Shown one piece after another: positions 1-12,211 of a DNA stretch of 64,000 nucleotides. Every line of letters starts with the position of its first letter. The first letter of the stretch is position 1. The notes under the pieces are model-generated. The model had not been told where the DNA came from, ran no database searches, and saw nothing but the letters and a program-made list of their open reading frames with translations. Source of the stretch: Mytilisepta virgata. Taxonomy: Eukaryota; Mollusca; Bivalvia; Mytilida; Mytilidae. Made by a program: the position numbers and the translations under genes. Where the stretch lies: contig CM051520.1 of NCBI GenBank assembly GCA_028015205.1, positions 33,843,528-33,907,527 of the forward strand, given 5' to 3'.

Positions 1-456
1 TTGACAAATAAGAATATATGATTTATGGTTGGAGATCTCAATGTTGACAAATAAGAATATATGATTTAAGGTTGGAGATCTCAATGTTGACAAATAAGAA
101 TATATGATTTATGGTTGGAGATCTCAATGTTGACAAATAAGAATATATGATTTAAGGTTGGAGATCTCAATGTTGACAAATATAATATATGATTTAAGGT
201 TGGAGATCTCAATGTTGACAAATAAGAATATATGATTTATGGTTGGAGATCTCAATGTTGACAAATAATAATATATGATTTAAGGTTGGAGATCTCAATG
301 TTGACAAATAAGAATATATGATTTATGGTTGGTAATCTCAATGTTGACAAATAAGAATATATGATTTATGGTTGGTAATCTCAATGTTGACAAATAAGAA
401 TATATGATTTATGGTTGGAATATTGACAAACAAAATATATGATTTCTGGTTGGAGA
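1..456. repeat. 43-bp minisatellite array, cut by the window edge
   Basis: About ten and a half head-to-tail copies of a 43-bp unit start at 1, 44, 87, 130, 173, 215, 258, 301, 344 and 387. Each unit begins TTGACAAATAAGAATATATG and, in most copies, ends GGAGATCTCAATG. The copy at 173 is 42 bp and the last copies (387-456) are shortened and diverged. Adjacent units alternate between ATTTATGG and ATTTAAGG, which suggests higher-order spread of paired variants. The array probably continues upstream of the window. The open frames across it are repeat translations, not genes. Confidence 0.95.
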
Positions 457-1420
457 ACTGACCTGCTTTCAAAATAGACATTTTTGAAATGCAAGGGGTG
501 GGGATTAACCACGGGGACAAATAAAATATATAATTTAATTAATCTTTTAATAGGATATATATGGTTTATAGGCCGGTTAAATCTAATCAGTTTTCAAGAT
601 ATTTTAAGAAAACACATCTATAAAATGGAAGGGATTGCGATTACCCCCTCACTCGGAACTAAAAGCATACAACTTAATTTATCTCATTATGGCAAACAAG
701 AACATGTATGGTTTAGCGGAGGGATCTCAGCCATTTTCAAGATATTTGAACACCTTCGGGCATACCTCAACCACCTTTGCTTTATATAGAACAAATACCA
801 TATGTATTCCGGATGGACGGACGGACAAAGCGACGATGATTTTCGTGGAGCATAACAGGCCAATTTTGAGTAAGTAAAACGTTTTCGTTATGTAGAAAGA
901 TATCAATTAATTGAACACATATTCAAAGTAAAGCTAATCACTGGTCAAATGTTTCATCTCCAATATACTTGTAAACATGACAAGATTGATATCGACTGAG
1001 AATTATGTAACACCAATTGACCAAGATTCCTAAATTCAGGTTGAGTGTCCAAGATTGTAAGATGTGATGATTTTTATCGCATATAAATAATTTTGATACA
1101 TCCTTTAAGAATATTAATAATACAGAATACAGATAAAGTTAAAAACATACTGTCACATAATACAATAAAACTTGTTTGTCATACAGTAGTCTTCATCAAG
1201 CAGTATTTAGAACTGAGGACGTGAGGTCATCAGACACTGGCCAGACATGTTCTTAATGTTGCTAAAAGTTACTAAAAAACTTTTATTTTTTTATGTCTTT
1301 GCATTCTGTTGTTTTATTATATTATGTCTTGTATTATGTATTGCTTCGACCCTAAGGGGTGAATCATGCAAACTAAAAAATAATATACATTTTTCTAAAA
1401 ATACCAACTAGAATGAAGAA
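457..1420. other. Intergenic AT-rich DNA with a GGAC-rich repeat tail
   Basis: No gene is visible. Positions 811-830 hold a short GGAC microsatellite (GGATGGACGGACGGACAAAG) of the kind that closes satellite-bearing mobile elements in bivalves, so 600-870 is probably an eroded element end. The rest is unremarkable AT-rich sequence. Confidence 0.5.
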
Positions 1421-2660
1421 CTAAATGGTTCCCTGGAGCCTGTATCGCTCACCTGGATTCAATTTGCAATCAACAGCAATAAAGGCATCTTAAAAACATA
1501 AATCTGTAATATTGGACATAATTCTGAAAGAGGACAATCAAATAAACATGGCTGTCAAGTCTAGTTCAATGTGCTTTCAGACAAGAATATTTTTAAATGA
1601 ATTTTCCCATAATGTCGTATGTTAAATGTTCGGCCCTAGTGGCCATCTCTGTTGAAAGTCGGGGTCACCTGACACAATTCTGAACCAATTCTGCCAAGTT
1701 TAATTCCAACTGGCTCAATGGATTCTGACATGATTTTAAAATTAATTTTTCCATTAGGTTCTCTGTTGAACTAAGTTTTGATGTGGCGGCATTCTTGGTT
1801 GACATTCGGGGTCATCCGATATAATTCTGAAAGAGATCCACCTAATCACCTAATGACCATTTAATGGGCTTAGTGGCTATAGACAAAAATATTTTTAATG
1901 AAATTTCCCACAGGTTCCTATGTTAAACTAAGTTCGACTGCGCGGTCATGTTGGATGACATTCTGTATCATCGGACACAATTCTGAAAGAGGACCATTCA
2001 AGGACCATTGCTGTCAAGTTTGGTTCCAATTGGCAATGCTTTTTTTTTTAGACAAGAAGATTTTTACTGAATTTTCCCATAGTGTCCTAATTTAAATTTA
2101 ACTATCCACAGAAGAAGTATTTTACCCCCCCCCCCCCCCCTTTTTCCAATTTTTTCTATTTTTAGTAACAGCAGCCATTTCGGTTGAAATTGTGGGATGC
2201 ATTTTTGAAGGGGGCGCCCACCCAAGAACCATTCTTCAAAAGCCTCAAAGGAGATCTTTATAGGTCAAAATCATTCTTTGGAGGGCAGCAACTCCTATAA
2301 GGAGTTGATTGACAATATCGGAAATGATGTATTTGTAGATCTTTCATATCCTGCTTAACATTTTTATACTCTACAGTTTCTCTCTATCTATTACACTCTT
2401 AAAGAAAAAAGCAAAATTCACAATAAATGAACAAAAACACCATTAAAGGGCAATAACTCCTGTAGGAAGTCTATTGACAATTAGAGACTATTAGTAAGAA
2501 TGGTAGAACACTGCATGCTGATCATTTTGAGGTAACGGTTTTTTTCTGTATTGCTTATATTTTTTTGAAATCCAAGCAAAAAACATACTCAGACCCCTAT
2601 GTTCTATTTTTAGCCATAGCGTGCATCTTGGGCAAACCACGGGGAAAAAACTTTGATCTA
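1421..2660 (-). mobile_element. Decayed Helentron-type (HINE-like) element, 5' end lost
   Basis: The element's 3' end lies at the low coordinate. Read on the minus strand it has the subterminal CAGGTGAGCGATACAGG, then a hairpin (GGCTCC / GGAACC, paired with a G-U wobble), then TTAG where better copies have CTAG. Inside are diverged satellite-core units with GTTAAACTAAGTTCG and CCATTGCTGTCAAG motifs, a 16-C run at 2125-2140, and further core-like sequence (GGGCAATAACTCCT, around 2449) resembling the element at 10633. The 5' terminal AGCTCACCTGGCC palindrome is absent. There is no coding capacity. Confidence 0.65.
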
Positions 2661-4274
2661 AAGATGAATTGAACTTGAAAGGAGGTGGGACGATACCAAA
2701 TCGACCATATTTATATTTGCAAAATATTTTGCATAAATGTAGCTACTATTGAGCTTCATTGAAATATGAAATAAAAAATATGGGTCACCGTCCTTGTTTC
2801 TCGCATTTTGGCCTTAAAAATTACAATTTTGGCGGGAAATAATGTAAAATGACCAATGTATTAAGAATCATTTCCGTTCAACTAAGGAAATGAGGTGCTA
2901 ACTATTTCAAGATTTTGACCAAAAACTAACAAAATAGTCTTACGGTGTTTCTGAATCCGTTGGTATGTAGAAAAAAGGGGATTACCGTTATTGTTTTTTT
3001 AGTGCAATTTGACTTGAAAATGGTATGAACGCGTAAAAATGGGTACTTTTTGACGCTTTGATATTTTGATGTTACTCCGTATGACTAACTGTCAATTTAT
3101 AGAGTGAATTTTTACAAGCATAATGTTTGAATCAAATACACGGACAAACGTACATGTAGTCCTGCTTTTCTAATTGATTAGGAATTGTGTTATTTAATAA
3201 CCCCAATAAACATTTATGTAATACATTTAAATATTTCCCCCCGCGTTGGCACCGAAATTTTGCTATACATTGTGTGCATAAATTATTGAAATATTTGTCA
3301 ATTGAGATATAAATCTAATTTTATACACAGGCAACGTATTCTTCCATTATTTTTAGAATCGAAAGTAAAACTAACATAATTGTCTATTTTCTGAAAGTCA
3401 TCGAAAAACGAAGGTGGCAAATGTTTGCAGATTTTCTGGTCAAATTCATATATATTTTTTTTCTAGTGTATTTATGATATTCGGAATAAAGCCCCCTATT
3501 CAATAATTAATATTACATGTATCACACCCATCATTAGCTTATAATTTGTCTTGCTTTCAGAAAATGTTTACCGCAAAAAAAAAATTGAATGTTTACCGAT
3601 GGTTAACATAAAATCTCAGTATTATTATCCGCCCCAGAATAGCCAGTAGAAGGTGCTCCGTATGTTCCACCACCTGACTGTATGACCTCGTTTGCACATA
3701 AATTTACCAGTTCTTACCTAAATCATGTAAATGACGAGGCGACTTCCTCTTGAGGCTCTGCTGACTTTCCATTTCACACCCCTCATAAAAAACACCCGCT
3801 TACTCTACATTGCCCTAAATAGCAAATCAATGCGCTTCTGCTAATAAATAATCTTACCTTAAAGATATCAAGGCATACGATTAAATGATAGAAAAGCGTC
3901 AATATATATAGAGTTACATTAATAGGATTTTCCAATCAAATATATTTATATCTGGAAATTTCCTTCCTTTCTTAATTAGTTGATTTTCGAAAATACACAT
4001 AGAACGATATATATTCAGGTGTATATTTTTAGTTTAACCACTCAAACTGTAAATAACCTTTTTCGCAATTGCCCAGCAGTACATTCTGGTTGTTTGGGGA
4101 GAGGGAAATGGGTTGTTTTGCCAGGCCAGTATAAGACAATAGTAAAAATTGCCAAAAAAGATACATGTATGTTACTTGCTTCCCGGACTTGCTTATACAT
4201 CATGTCCATTAGTATGGTTGCTTTTTAGGTCAAAATTGGGAATAAGAAGTAGAATATCCAAATGAAATAGTTTC
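2661..4274. other. Intergenic, nothing recognised
   Basis: AT-rich DNA without a supported exon, RNA gene or recognisable repeat. The 82-residue open frame at 3980-4228 has no recognisable composition or motif and is treated as chance. Confidence 0.5.
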
Positions 4275-5272
4275 TAAATAAAGGGGGCAACCATTTGATT
4301 TTTATGGGGGGAGGGGGGCGGGGGGGGGGGCATGGAAGTAATCTTGAGTCCTGCCTTTTTTTCAGCAAAATTCCGAGACTGCCTTTTTTACAACCTGGTG
4401 TTGTCCTGCCTTTTTTATCTGAGTTCATGCTGTCCTGCCTTTTTTTAAATCTCAGAAATGACTTCAGCAAATTAGTGAATGAACACTGATATAAATCCAA
4501 ATGCAATGCATGACCATAAAAATAAATTTCTACAATACTTTATATGATAACAATCTAAGATACCAATTTCAAATGCACTGTATATGCATTTTTCGTGTAA
4601 TTAACAATCACCAGCAGTGCTCAGGGTCGAATTAGTTGAAAATCCAAAATAAATCAAAATCTATGAATAGTTTGTTGTTTCATTGATAGCCTACATACAT
4701 CAAAAACTGGTTCATTCGACAAGTATTTTAAATAATAAACTTTTGGATGCACACTTCAGTTTCTAGACTATAAGACTAACATACAACAATCTCTGACACC
4801 AATTATCCGAATGCGTATTAAATAAAGAAAGGATAATGTTGGAAATGTCTTAGACACAAAATGACAAACATATTAAGTATAAAAAGCGAAATGCAAAAAC
4901 AAAAAAAACAAACAACTAACGACAGTGATATGAAGTTAAAATGGATGAAATTTATCAATCAAATTAAATAAAATACACAAAAATGTCTGAGCTGGGTTGA
5001 AAGTTATGCAGCATTTCAAATATTTTAACAACCATCTAGTTTATTTTGTTGTACTCCGAATATGCAAGCAACAATTTCTTCTGTAGTTTGTTGTGGGTTT
5101 GGTGAGATAACTTCCTTAATCCAATGTCCTCTGTTGTGATATATATCGAGCACATTATAATAATGCTAGCCCTTGTTCGGTATGCACACACAACCACAAT
5201 TTTGCATCCTGCCTTTTTTCAAATTCCTTCCATGCCCCCCGCCCATAAAAATCAAATGGTTGCTCCCTTATG
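4275..5272. mobile_element. Non-autonomous DNA transposon with terminal inverted repeats
   Basis: The left end reads AAGGGGGCAACCATTTGATT and continues into TTTATGGGGGGAGGGG. The right end is its reverse complement with small changes: GGGCGGGGGGCATGGAAGGA followed inward by TTTGAAAAAAGG, and outward AATCAAATGGTTGCTCCCTT. The inverted ends are about 60 bp and enclose about 1 kb with no transposase. Repeated TCCTGCCTTTTTT motifs sit just inside the left end (4350-4445). TA flanks the left edge, so a TA or TTAA-like target is possible but not proven. Confidence 0.6.
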
Positions 5273-5515
5273 TATATAGGAAAGGATCAAATGGACATAA
5301 AAGTCACTCTTGTACGTTATTCAAATTACACTGACAAAATGTACTAATGCATTTATAGTCTGAATCTTTAGTGAGCATCGAGTGGAAAAATTCTCGCATT
5401 TTTCTGCAAATTCAAAATGTTCCCTATATCGGTTCTAATGGAATGTTTTATGGTGGTGACACAAATAATTTATACAGATAAGATGTCACAAGTCCCTCTT
5501 TTGTCAAAAATCGTC

Positions 5516-5596
5516 TTCGCTAGCCAGGGGTTACGATTCGAGGCACGAATCGTAATCCTTACAAGCGAATCTTCCCCCTTGGCTAGCAAAGGTGGC
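5516..5596. repeat. Nested hairpin, possible short MITE
   Basis: An outer stem, CGCTAGCCAGGGG paired with CCCCCTTGGCTAGC, encloses an inner stem, TTACGATTCG paired with CGAATCGTAA. The ~80-bp unit can fold almost completely. No target duplication was seen. Confidence 0.45.
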
Positions 5597-5731
5597 CAAA
5601 AATCAATATGAGCGATTTAACTTTCAATGACATAAATAAACAGGGAATAAAAACGAACAAAATTATAAAACTTATAGTACATCCTAAAGGGCAAGCAGTC
5701 CTTTCTCTTTCTTACGTCACAATTTAGTGCT

Positions 5732-8490
5732 GAGAAATACGATTCGTTGAAAAGAAGTATCCGACACATGCTAAACTTGGTGACGAAGTCACACTAAAAA
5801 GGTGAAAGTTGAAAACCAATTAATAAAGCAACCCAACTGACAGAACGCCGGACAAAAAAAAATAAAAGACTACAAAACACAAACATGAACACATGAACAA
5901 AACAATGAATAGTGGTGGGGTTAAACCGGTTTTATTGGTACCCCACCCCCTATATATACTGACACCCTGGTGTATAAAGCACACTATAAAAACCAACACA
6001 GCATGATTACCAACACGGTGACCGCTAGAACTGGAAATGAGAGTATACACGGTTCATAATTTGGATAGCAGGGTCAGAATGTGCTCCTTTTAACTGTAAA
6101 ACTAGCTAAGGCTCTCATAAAGGGTTTAATGCTATCTCGTCATAGAGTTCAACAGAAATCGCAAGTATTCGTGAGAGGCCTGTATAAATTTAGTCTTCAA
6201 GCCATTTGGGAGAAAGAGCAATTTTTACAGAATTGCATCTAATTTCATATTTGTAGCCCCTACTGTGAACAGATCTTAAGTAAATACTAAGTTTCTGTGG
6301 AATACTAGCGATACTCCTGCATTTATTCACGATAGTAAAGTAGAAATTAGGATGTCAAAACCCGTTCATTCTAAATGATTTTCAGGAATTAAATTTTTAG
6401 ATAAAAGATGTAAATATCTTTTATAAGACTTATTAAAAGCATTAAGCAGTTGAAATTTATAACCATGTAATAAAAGTTGTTGTAATCGTATGGTTTCCCA
6501 CGTTAAAATCTTCCAGCCGAGAGCAAATTCGTGCAAAACGTATAAACTGTGATATGTACACTCCATACGATGGTGCAAACGTCACGTCTCCATCAAGAAA
6601 GGGAAAGTTAATAGTTGGAAAATTGAAATCGTCCCTTTTATCATAAATTGCAGTACATATCCTTATATTTTATTAGCTTTGTTTAAATGTAGCGTGTTTG
6701 GATAAATGTCTATTGCAAATTTAAGAAACTGTGGGTTATCAACAGTAAGTACATCATCAAGATACCTGCAATTATTGTTAAATGCCAATTAATTTATCAT
6801 GATTCTGTATTCTACCCTTAAGGAGTTTTTTTTAGTATACTTCATTGTCCTTTACATAAAAATCAAATGGTCACAGCTTGGGAAGACATGTCAAATATCA
6901 GTAATGAAGATGAGAATCAAAGACATTGTTAAGGTCAATAAATTCGTGATGACACCAATCTATTATGGCCATAAAAACACTTCTTCAGTTGCTTTTAGGC
7001 CAGTTTAACCCTCTATAGAAAATCATAATCATTATCTAAAGTAAATGTATGTTAAAGGGGTAAATAGTGTGGAAAATGCTTCTAGATAGAGATATGGTCC
7101 AAATTTTTTATCACTCATGCATAAGATATAGATCAAATGGCGTCATCTCTTATTAATCTTTACATCATAGTGCTGCAAGTATGATCATTTTCCTCAACTG
7201 AATTCAGACAAAAATTGGGGCTGAACACAGAAGCCTAAAGACATTACTCAAGCCAGAAATTTCGCAAGTAAATACGAAGCAACCAGCATTGTACTGGGCT
7301 GAAAAGTATTGTTCCAAGATTCTTAAGTCATAGTTTTAATAATTCTATTATCATAATAAGGAATCAATAAATTATTAATTCATATTTAGTAGACTTTCCC
7401 TTTTTATCTGTTGTTTATGGTCTAGAATAGCTCCATTTATATAAAGAGAGTAAGCACTTTATTTTTTGTATATTTCTGAACTTCAACGAAACAGACTACA
7501 TTTTCTAACCAAAAGAATTCCTTTGACAATAGCTTCTGACATATCTAATGTGACCAAAATTATGATTGATTCTGAATTTAACAAGAAAGAAAAATTTCAA
7601 TTTTATCATTCTTATGTTCATATAAAATCAATTAAAAATAGTCTATTAATCTAAATACGCAATGCATGTACAAAAAAATTGTACATCAATCTAAATGATA
7701 AAAAAATTAATCGAGCAAAAGTTGCTAAGGGCTCAAACATACACTGTGACATAGAATAGAGAATGGAAACCCGGGCAACGTATCAAAGAGACAACAACCC
7801 GACTGTGACATGTATAGTATTAATTTACTTTTTTCTACTTAGTTGATTCTTATTGTTCACTGAAAACTAAACATTATCTAATAGATACAATACAATGAGA
7901 ACAAAAGAAGTGAACTAAACTAAAACCCTTGTTACACGGACACTTTTTGTGAACTATTTTAATTGCTAAAAATAAAAATGACAAATTATTTCAGGGTTTT
8001 TTGCCGTTGAGTTTATTTTTAGCAGTTAAAATAGTCCACAAAAATTTTCCGTTTAACTAAGTTTAAAATACACTTTTTCAATAGCTTCGCTGGAGGTATT
8101 GTCGTATAACTTTAAATAGAGGCAACGGAGCAAGAATTTGGGTTTATTTTATACTATTAATTAACAGCCAAATCTATATTGATCATGGTGTCAAACCGAT
8201 ATTTTGTAAAAGAATAAATATGTTACTGCCTCATGGATGGATTTTGAAAGTCTCAATGTTAGAATTATGAGACATTTTTTCATTTGTTGATCAACTTTGT
8301 TGAGTCGTCTAAGAAGACATAAAAAATTGTAAAATTGTTCATAAAGATTATATTTTTACACCTCCAAAATGACTCTGAATGGGAAATTTCCAATAGAAAA
8401 ATTAACGTGCATCAAAATTTGAATTGACTAACTACGATATATTCTAAAATTTGTAAAACCATTATCTTAAATATTTTTAATGCACTTTGT
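5732..8490. repeat. Tandem duplication, copy A (2.76 kb)
   Basis: This block begins GAGAAATACGATTCGTTGAA and is followed directly by a second copy starting at 8492 with the same order of landmarks: CCAACTGACAGAACGCCGG, GTGGTGGGGTTAAACCGG, the RT remnant near 6750, GGGGTAAATAGTGTGG, CAAAGAGACAACAACC, and TTGCTAAAAATAA followed by AATGACAAATT. It contains a degenerate reverse transcriptase on the minus strand but no intact gene. It acts as a paralogous empty site for the insertion in copy B. Confidence 0.85.
6366..6780 (-). pseudogene. Reverse-transcriptase remnant (YLDD box), copy A
   Basis: On the minus strand the RT active-site box YLDD is encoded at 6767-6756, within a stretch reading RYLDDVLTVDNPQFLKF. 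After a frameshift, FLDGDVTFAPSYGVYISQ and FIRFARICSRLEDFN follow at about 6590-6500. These blocks resemble the C-terminal half of RT domains in retroelements common in bivalves and cnidarians; the exact clade cannot be fixed from the fragment. Stops and frameshifts break it into at least three frames, and no endonuclease or 5' part is present. It is a dead retroelement fragment lying within a locus that was later duplicated. Confidence 0.6.
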
Positions 8491-9174
8491 GGAGAAATAC
8501 GATTCGTTGAAAAGGAAATCTCCGAAATATGCTAAACTTGGTGAAGAAGTCACACTGAAAAGGTGAAAGTTGAAAAACATCTAAAGGAATAACAGCAAAG
8601 GTCAACAATAACATACCAATCAATAAAGCAACCCAACTGACAGAACGCCGGACAAAAAAAATAAAAGACTACAAAACACAAACATGAACACAACAGACTT
8701 GGTACAAACAATGAATAGTGGTGGGGTTAAACCGGTTTATAGGTAACCCCCAATATATATACTGCCACCCTGGTGTATAAAACACACTATAAAAACCAAC
8801 ACAGCATGATTACCAACAAGGTGACCGCTAGAACTGAAAATTAGAGTAGACGGTTCATAATTTGGATAGCAGGGTCAGAATGCGCTTCTTTTAACTGTAA
8901 AACTAGTTAAGGCTCTCATAAAAGGTTTAATGCCATCTCGTCATAGAGTTCAACAGAAATCGCAAGAATTCGTGAGAGGCCAGTATGAATTTAAAGTCTT
9001 CAAGCGAATGGGAGAAAGAGCAATTTTTACAGAATTGCACTTAATTTCATATCTGTAGCCCTAACTGTGAACAGATCTTAAGTAAATGCCAAGTTTATGT
9101 GGATTACTAGCGATACTCTTGCATTTATTCACGAAATTAACGTAGAAATTAGGATGTGAAAACCCGTTCATGAT

Positions 9175-9420
9175 AAATGATTTTCAGGAAGGTGAATTCT
9201 TAGATAAAAGATGTTAATATCTATTAAAAGACTTATTAAAAGCATTAAGCTAGTTGGAAAATTAAAATCGTCCCTTTTATCATAAATTACAGTACATATC
9301 CTTATATTTTATTAGCTTTGTTTAAATGTAGCGTGTTTGGATAAATGTCTTTTGCAAATTTAAGAAACCGTGGGTTATCAACAGTAAGTACGTCATCAAG
9401 ATACCTGCAATTATTGTTAA
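9175..9420 (-). pseudogene. Reverse-transcriptase remnant (YLDD box), copy B
   Basis: Duplicate of the RT remnant at 6366-6780. RYLDDVLTVDNPRFLKF is still readable on the minus strand around 9405-9350, with a synonymous GAT-to-GAC change in the catalytic box and one Q-to-R replacement. The downstream FLDGDV...IRFARI block present in copy A has been removed by the ~170-bp deletion. No function is expected. Confidence 0.55.
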
Positions 9421-10632
9421 ATGCCAATTAATTTATCATGATTCTGTATTCTACCCTTAAGGATTTTTTTTTTAGTATAATTCATTGTCCCTCCAAATAA
9501 AAATCAAATGGTCACAGCTTGGGAAGACATGTCAAATATCAGTAATGAAGATGAGAATCAAAGACATTGTTAAGGTCAATAAATTCGTGATGACACCAAT
9601 CTATTACGGCCATAAAAACACTTGTTAAGTTGCTTTTAGGCTAGTTTAACCCTCTATAGAAAATCATAATCATTATCTAAAGTACATGTATGTTAAAGGG
9701 GTAAATAGTGTGGAAAATGCTTCTAGATAGAGATATGGTCCAAATTTTTTATCACTCATGCATAACATATAGATCAAATGGCGTCATCTCTTATTAATCC
9801 TTGTATCATAGTGCTACAAGTATGATCATTTTCCTCAACTGAATTCAGACAAAAATTGGGGCTGAACACAGAAGCCTTAACACATTATTCAAGCCAGAAA
9901 TTTTCGCAAGTAAATACCAAGCAACCAGCATTGTACTGGGCTGAAAAGTATATTGTTCCAAGATTCTTAAGTCATAGTTTTTAATAATTCTATTATAATA
10001 AGGAATCAATAAATTATTAATTCATATTTAGTAGACTTTCCCTTTTCATACATGTATGTTGTTTATGGGTCTAAAATAGCTCCATTTACATAAAGGTAGG
10101 AAGCATATTATTTCTTCCAACTTATATATTTCTGAACTTCAACGAAACAGACTACATTTTCTAACCAAAAACATTCCTTTGACAATAGCTTCTGACATAT
10201 CTAATGTGACCAATAATATGATTGCTTCTGAAGTTAACAAGAAGGAAACATTTCAATTTTATCATTATTATGTTCATATAAATTAAAATCAATTAAAAAT
10301 AGTCTATTAATCTAAATACAGAATGCATGTACAAAAAAATTGTACATCAATCTAAATGACAAAAAAATAAATAAAGCAAATGTTGCCAAGGGCTCAAACA
10401 TATACTGTGACATATATATAGAGAATGGAAATGGGGGGAACGTATCAAAGAGACAACAACCTGACTGTGACATGTATAGTATTAATTTACATTTTTCTAC
10501 ATAGTTGATTCTTATTGTTCATTGAAAACTAAACACTATCTAATAGACACAATACAATGAGAACAAGTGAACTAAACTAAATCCCTTGTTACACGGACAC
10601 TTTTTGTGAACTATTTTAATTGCTAAAAATAA

Positions 10633-11706
10633 CAAGAGGCTCACCAGAACCTGTATCGCTCACCTGGAGTCTAGTTTTCATTGGACAATTAATCAACTAT
10701 TTGGCCAAGTTTGTTGCAAGTGGTTCAATTGTTCAGGGAAAATTTGTTGAAGATTTATTTTTCATAAGGTTTAATGTTAAAATATGTTCCCTGATGGTGG
10801 TAGTCCTGGCAGGAAGTTGATATAATTGACCAGGAATAAGGGTGAACCTTAAATAAATGTAAGAAAACCCAACCTCAAATTACACAAACCAATAACTCCT
10901 AAACAGAGTTTGGGATTCCCTTTAAAATTTCAGGGTAGGTAGATCTCAACATGGCAAACATTTTTCAAATTTACATTTCACTTCTATCTTAAATAGTTTT
11001 GGAGATAAATGACGAAAAATGTTAAAATTTTGAAAATTTGATGAAAAAAGGGCAATAACTCCTAAATGGGTTTTGGAATTTCCTTCAAAATTTCAGGATA
11101 GGTAGATCTTGTCATGCTGATCAATTTTACCCCATGTCAGATTTTTGATATCTGTAATGTTTTTTATGTTATAAGCCAAAAACAACACATCCGACCCCTA
11201 TATTCTATTTTTAGCTACGACAGCCATGTTTTATGTCAGATCAAAGAGAATTGAGGATCGTTTGTAGAGGTCATGTCATAGATCATTCCTATTAAGTTTC
11301 AAACCAATCGGCCCAGCGGTTTCAGAGGAGAAGATTTTTTATTGAAAAAATTTTGAAAATTTGACGAAAAAAGGGCAATAACTCCTAAATGGGTTTTGGA
11401 ATTTCCTTCAAAATTTCAGTGTAGGTAGATCTTGTCATGCTGATCAATTTTACCCCCATGTCAGATTTTTGATATCTGTAACGGTTTTTAAGTTATAAGC
11501 CAAAAACAACACATCCACCCATATATTCTATTTTTAGCTAAGACAGCCATGTTTTATGTCAGATCAAAATAAAATGAGAATCGTTTGTAGAGGACATGAC
11601 ATAGATCATTCCTATTAAGTTTCAAACCAATCAGCCCAGCGGTTTCAGAGGAGATTTTTTAATGAAAAGTTTACGACGGACGGACGAAAAGTGATGGACG
11701 AAAAGT
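10633..11706 (-). mobile_element. Helentron-type (HINE-like) element inserted in duplicate B
   Basis: On the minus strand the 3' end reads CAGGTGAGCGATACAGG, then a hairpin AGGTTC-TGGT-GAGCCT (G-U wobble), then CTTG and T. The interior holds two or more long core units (~320 bp) with GGGCAATAACTCCTAAA, TTTTAGCTA and CAGCCATGTTTTATGTC motifs. The 5' side ends in a GGAC-type microsatellite (11684-11705) and lacks the usual AGCTCACCTGGCC terminus. The matching position in duplicate A (about 7970) has no insert, which defines both edges to within a few A residues. Confidence 0.75.
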
Positions 11707-12211
11707 AAAAACGACAAATTCTTTCAGGGTTCTTTGTCGTTGAGTTTATTTTTAGCAGTTAAAATAGTCACAAAAAGTGTCTGTGTAACCAAGGTTAAAG
11801 TACACTTTTTCAACAGCTTTGCTGGGGGTATTGTCGTACAACTTTAAATAGATGCAAGTGAACAAGAATTTGGGTTTACTTTATATTATTAATTAACAGC
11901 CAAATCTATATTGATCGAGGCGTCAAACTGATATTTTGTAAATAAATTAATATATTACTACCTCATGGATGGATTTTGAAAGTCTTAATGTTAGAATTAT
12001 AAGACATTTCTTTCATTTGTTGATCAACCTTGTTGAGTCATCTAAGAAGACATAAAAATGTTACAATTGTTTATAAAGATTGTAAATTTACACCTCCAAA
12101 ATGATTCTGAATGGGAAATTTCTAATAGAAAAATTAATGCATGTGAAAATTTGAATTGACTAACTCAGATCTATTCTAAAATTTGTAAAACCATTATCTT
12201 AAATATTTTTA

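Larger units (their letters stand above)
8492..12211. repeat. Tandem duplication, copy B (3.7 kb, with an insertion)
   Basis: This is the second copy of the 5732-8490 block, collinear from GGAGAAATACGATTCG through AAATATTTTTAATGCA. It differs in two large ways: a deletion of about 170 bp near 9248 relative to 6440-6620, and a 1.07-kb Helentron-type insertion at 10633-11706. Without the insertion the copy is about 2.65 kb. Substitutions and small indels are scattered throughout, so the duplication is not very recent. Confidence 0.85.

Noticed and set aside
1..456. CRISPR-like array
   Set aside because: The units are contiguous 43-bp repeats without unique spacers, and the context is an animal genome.
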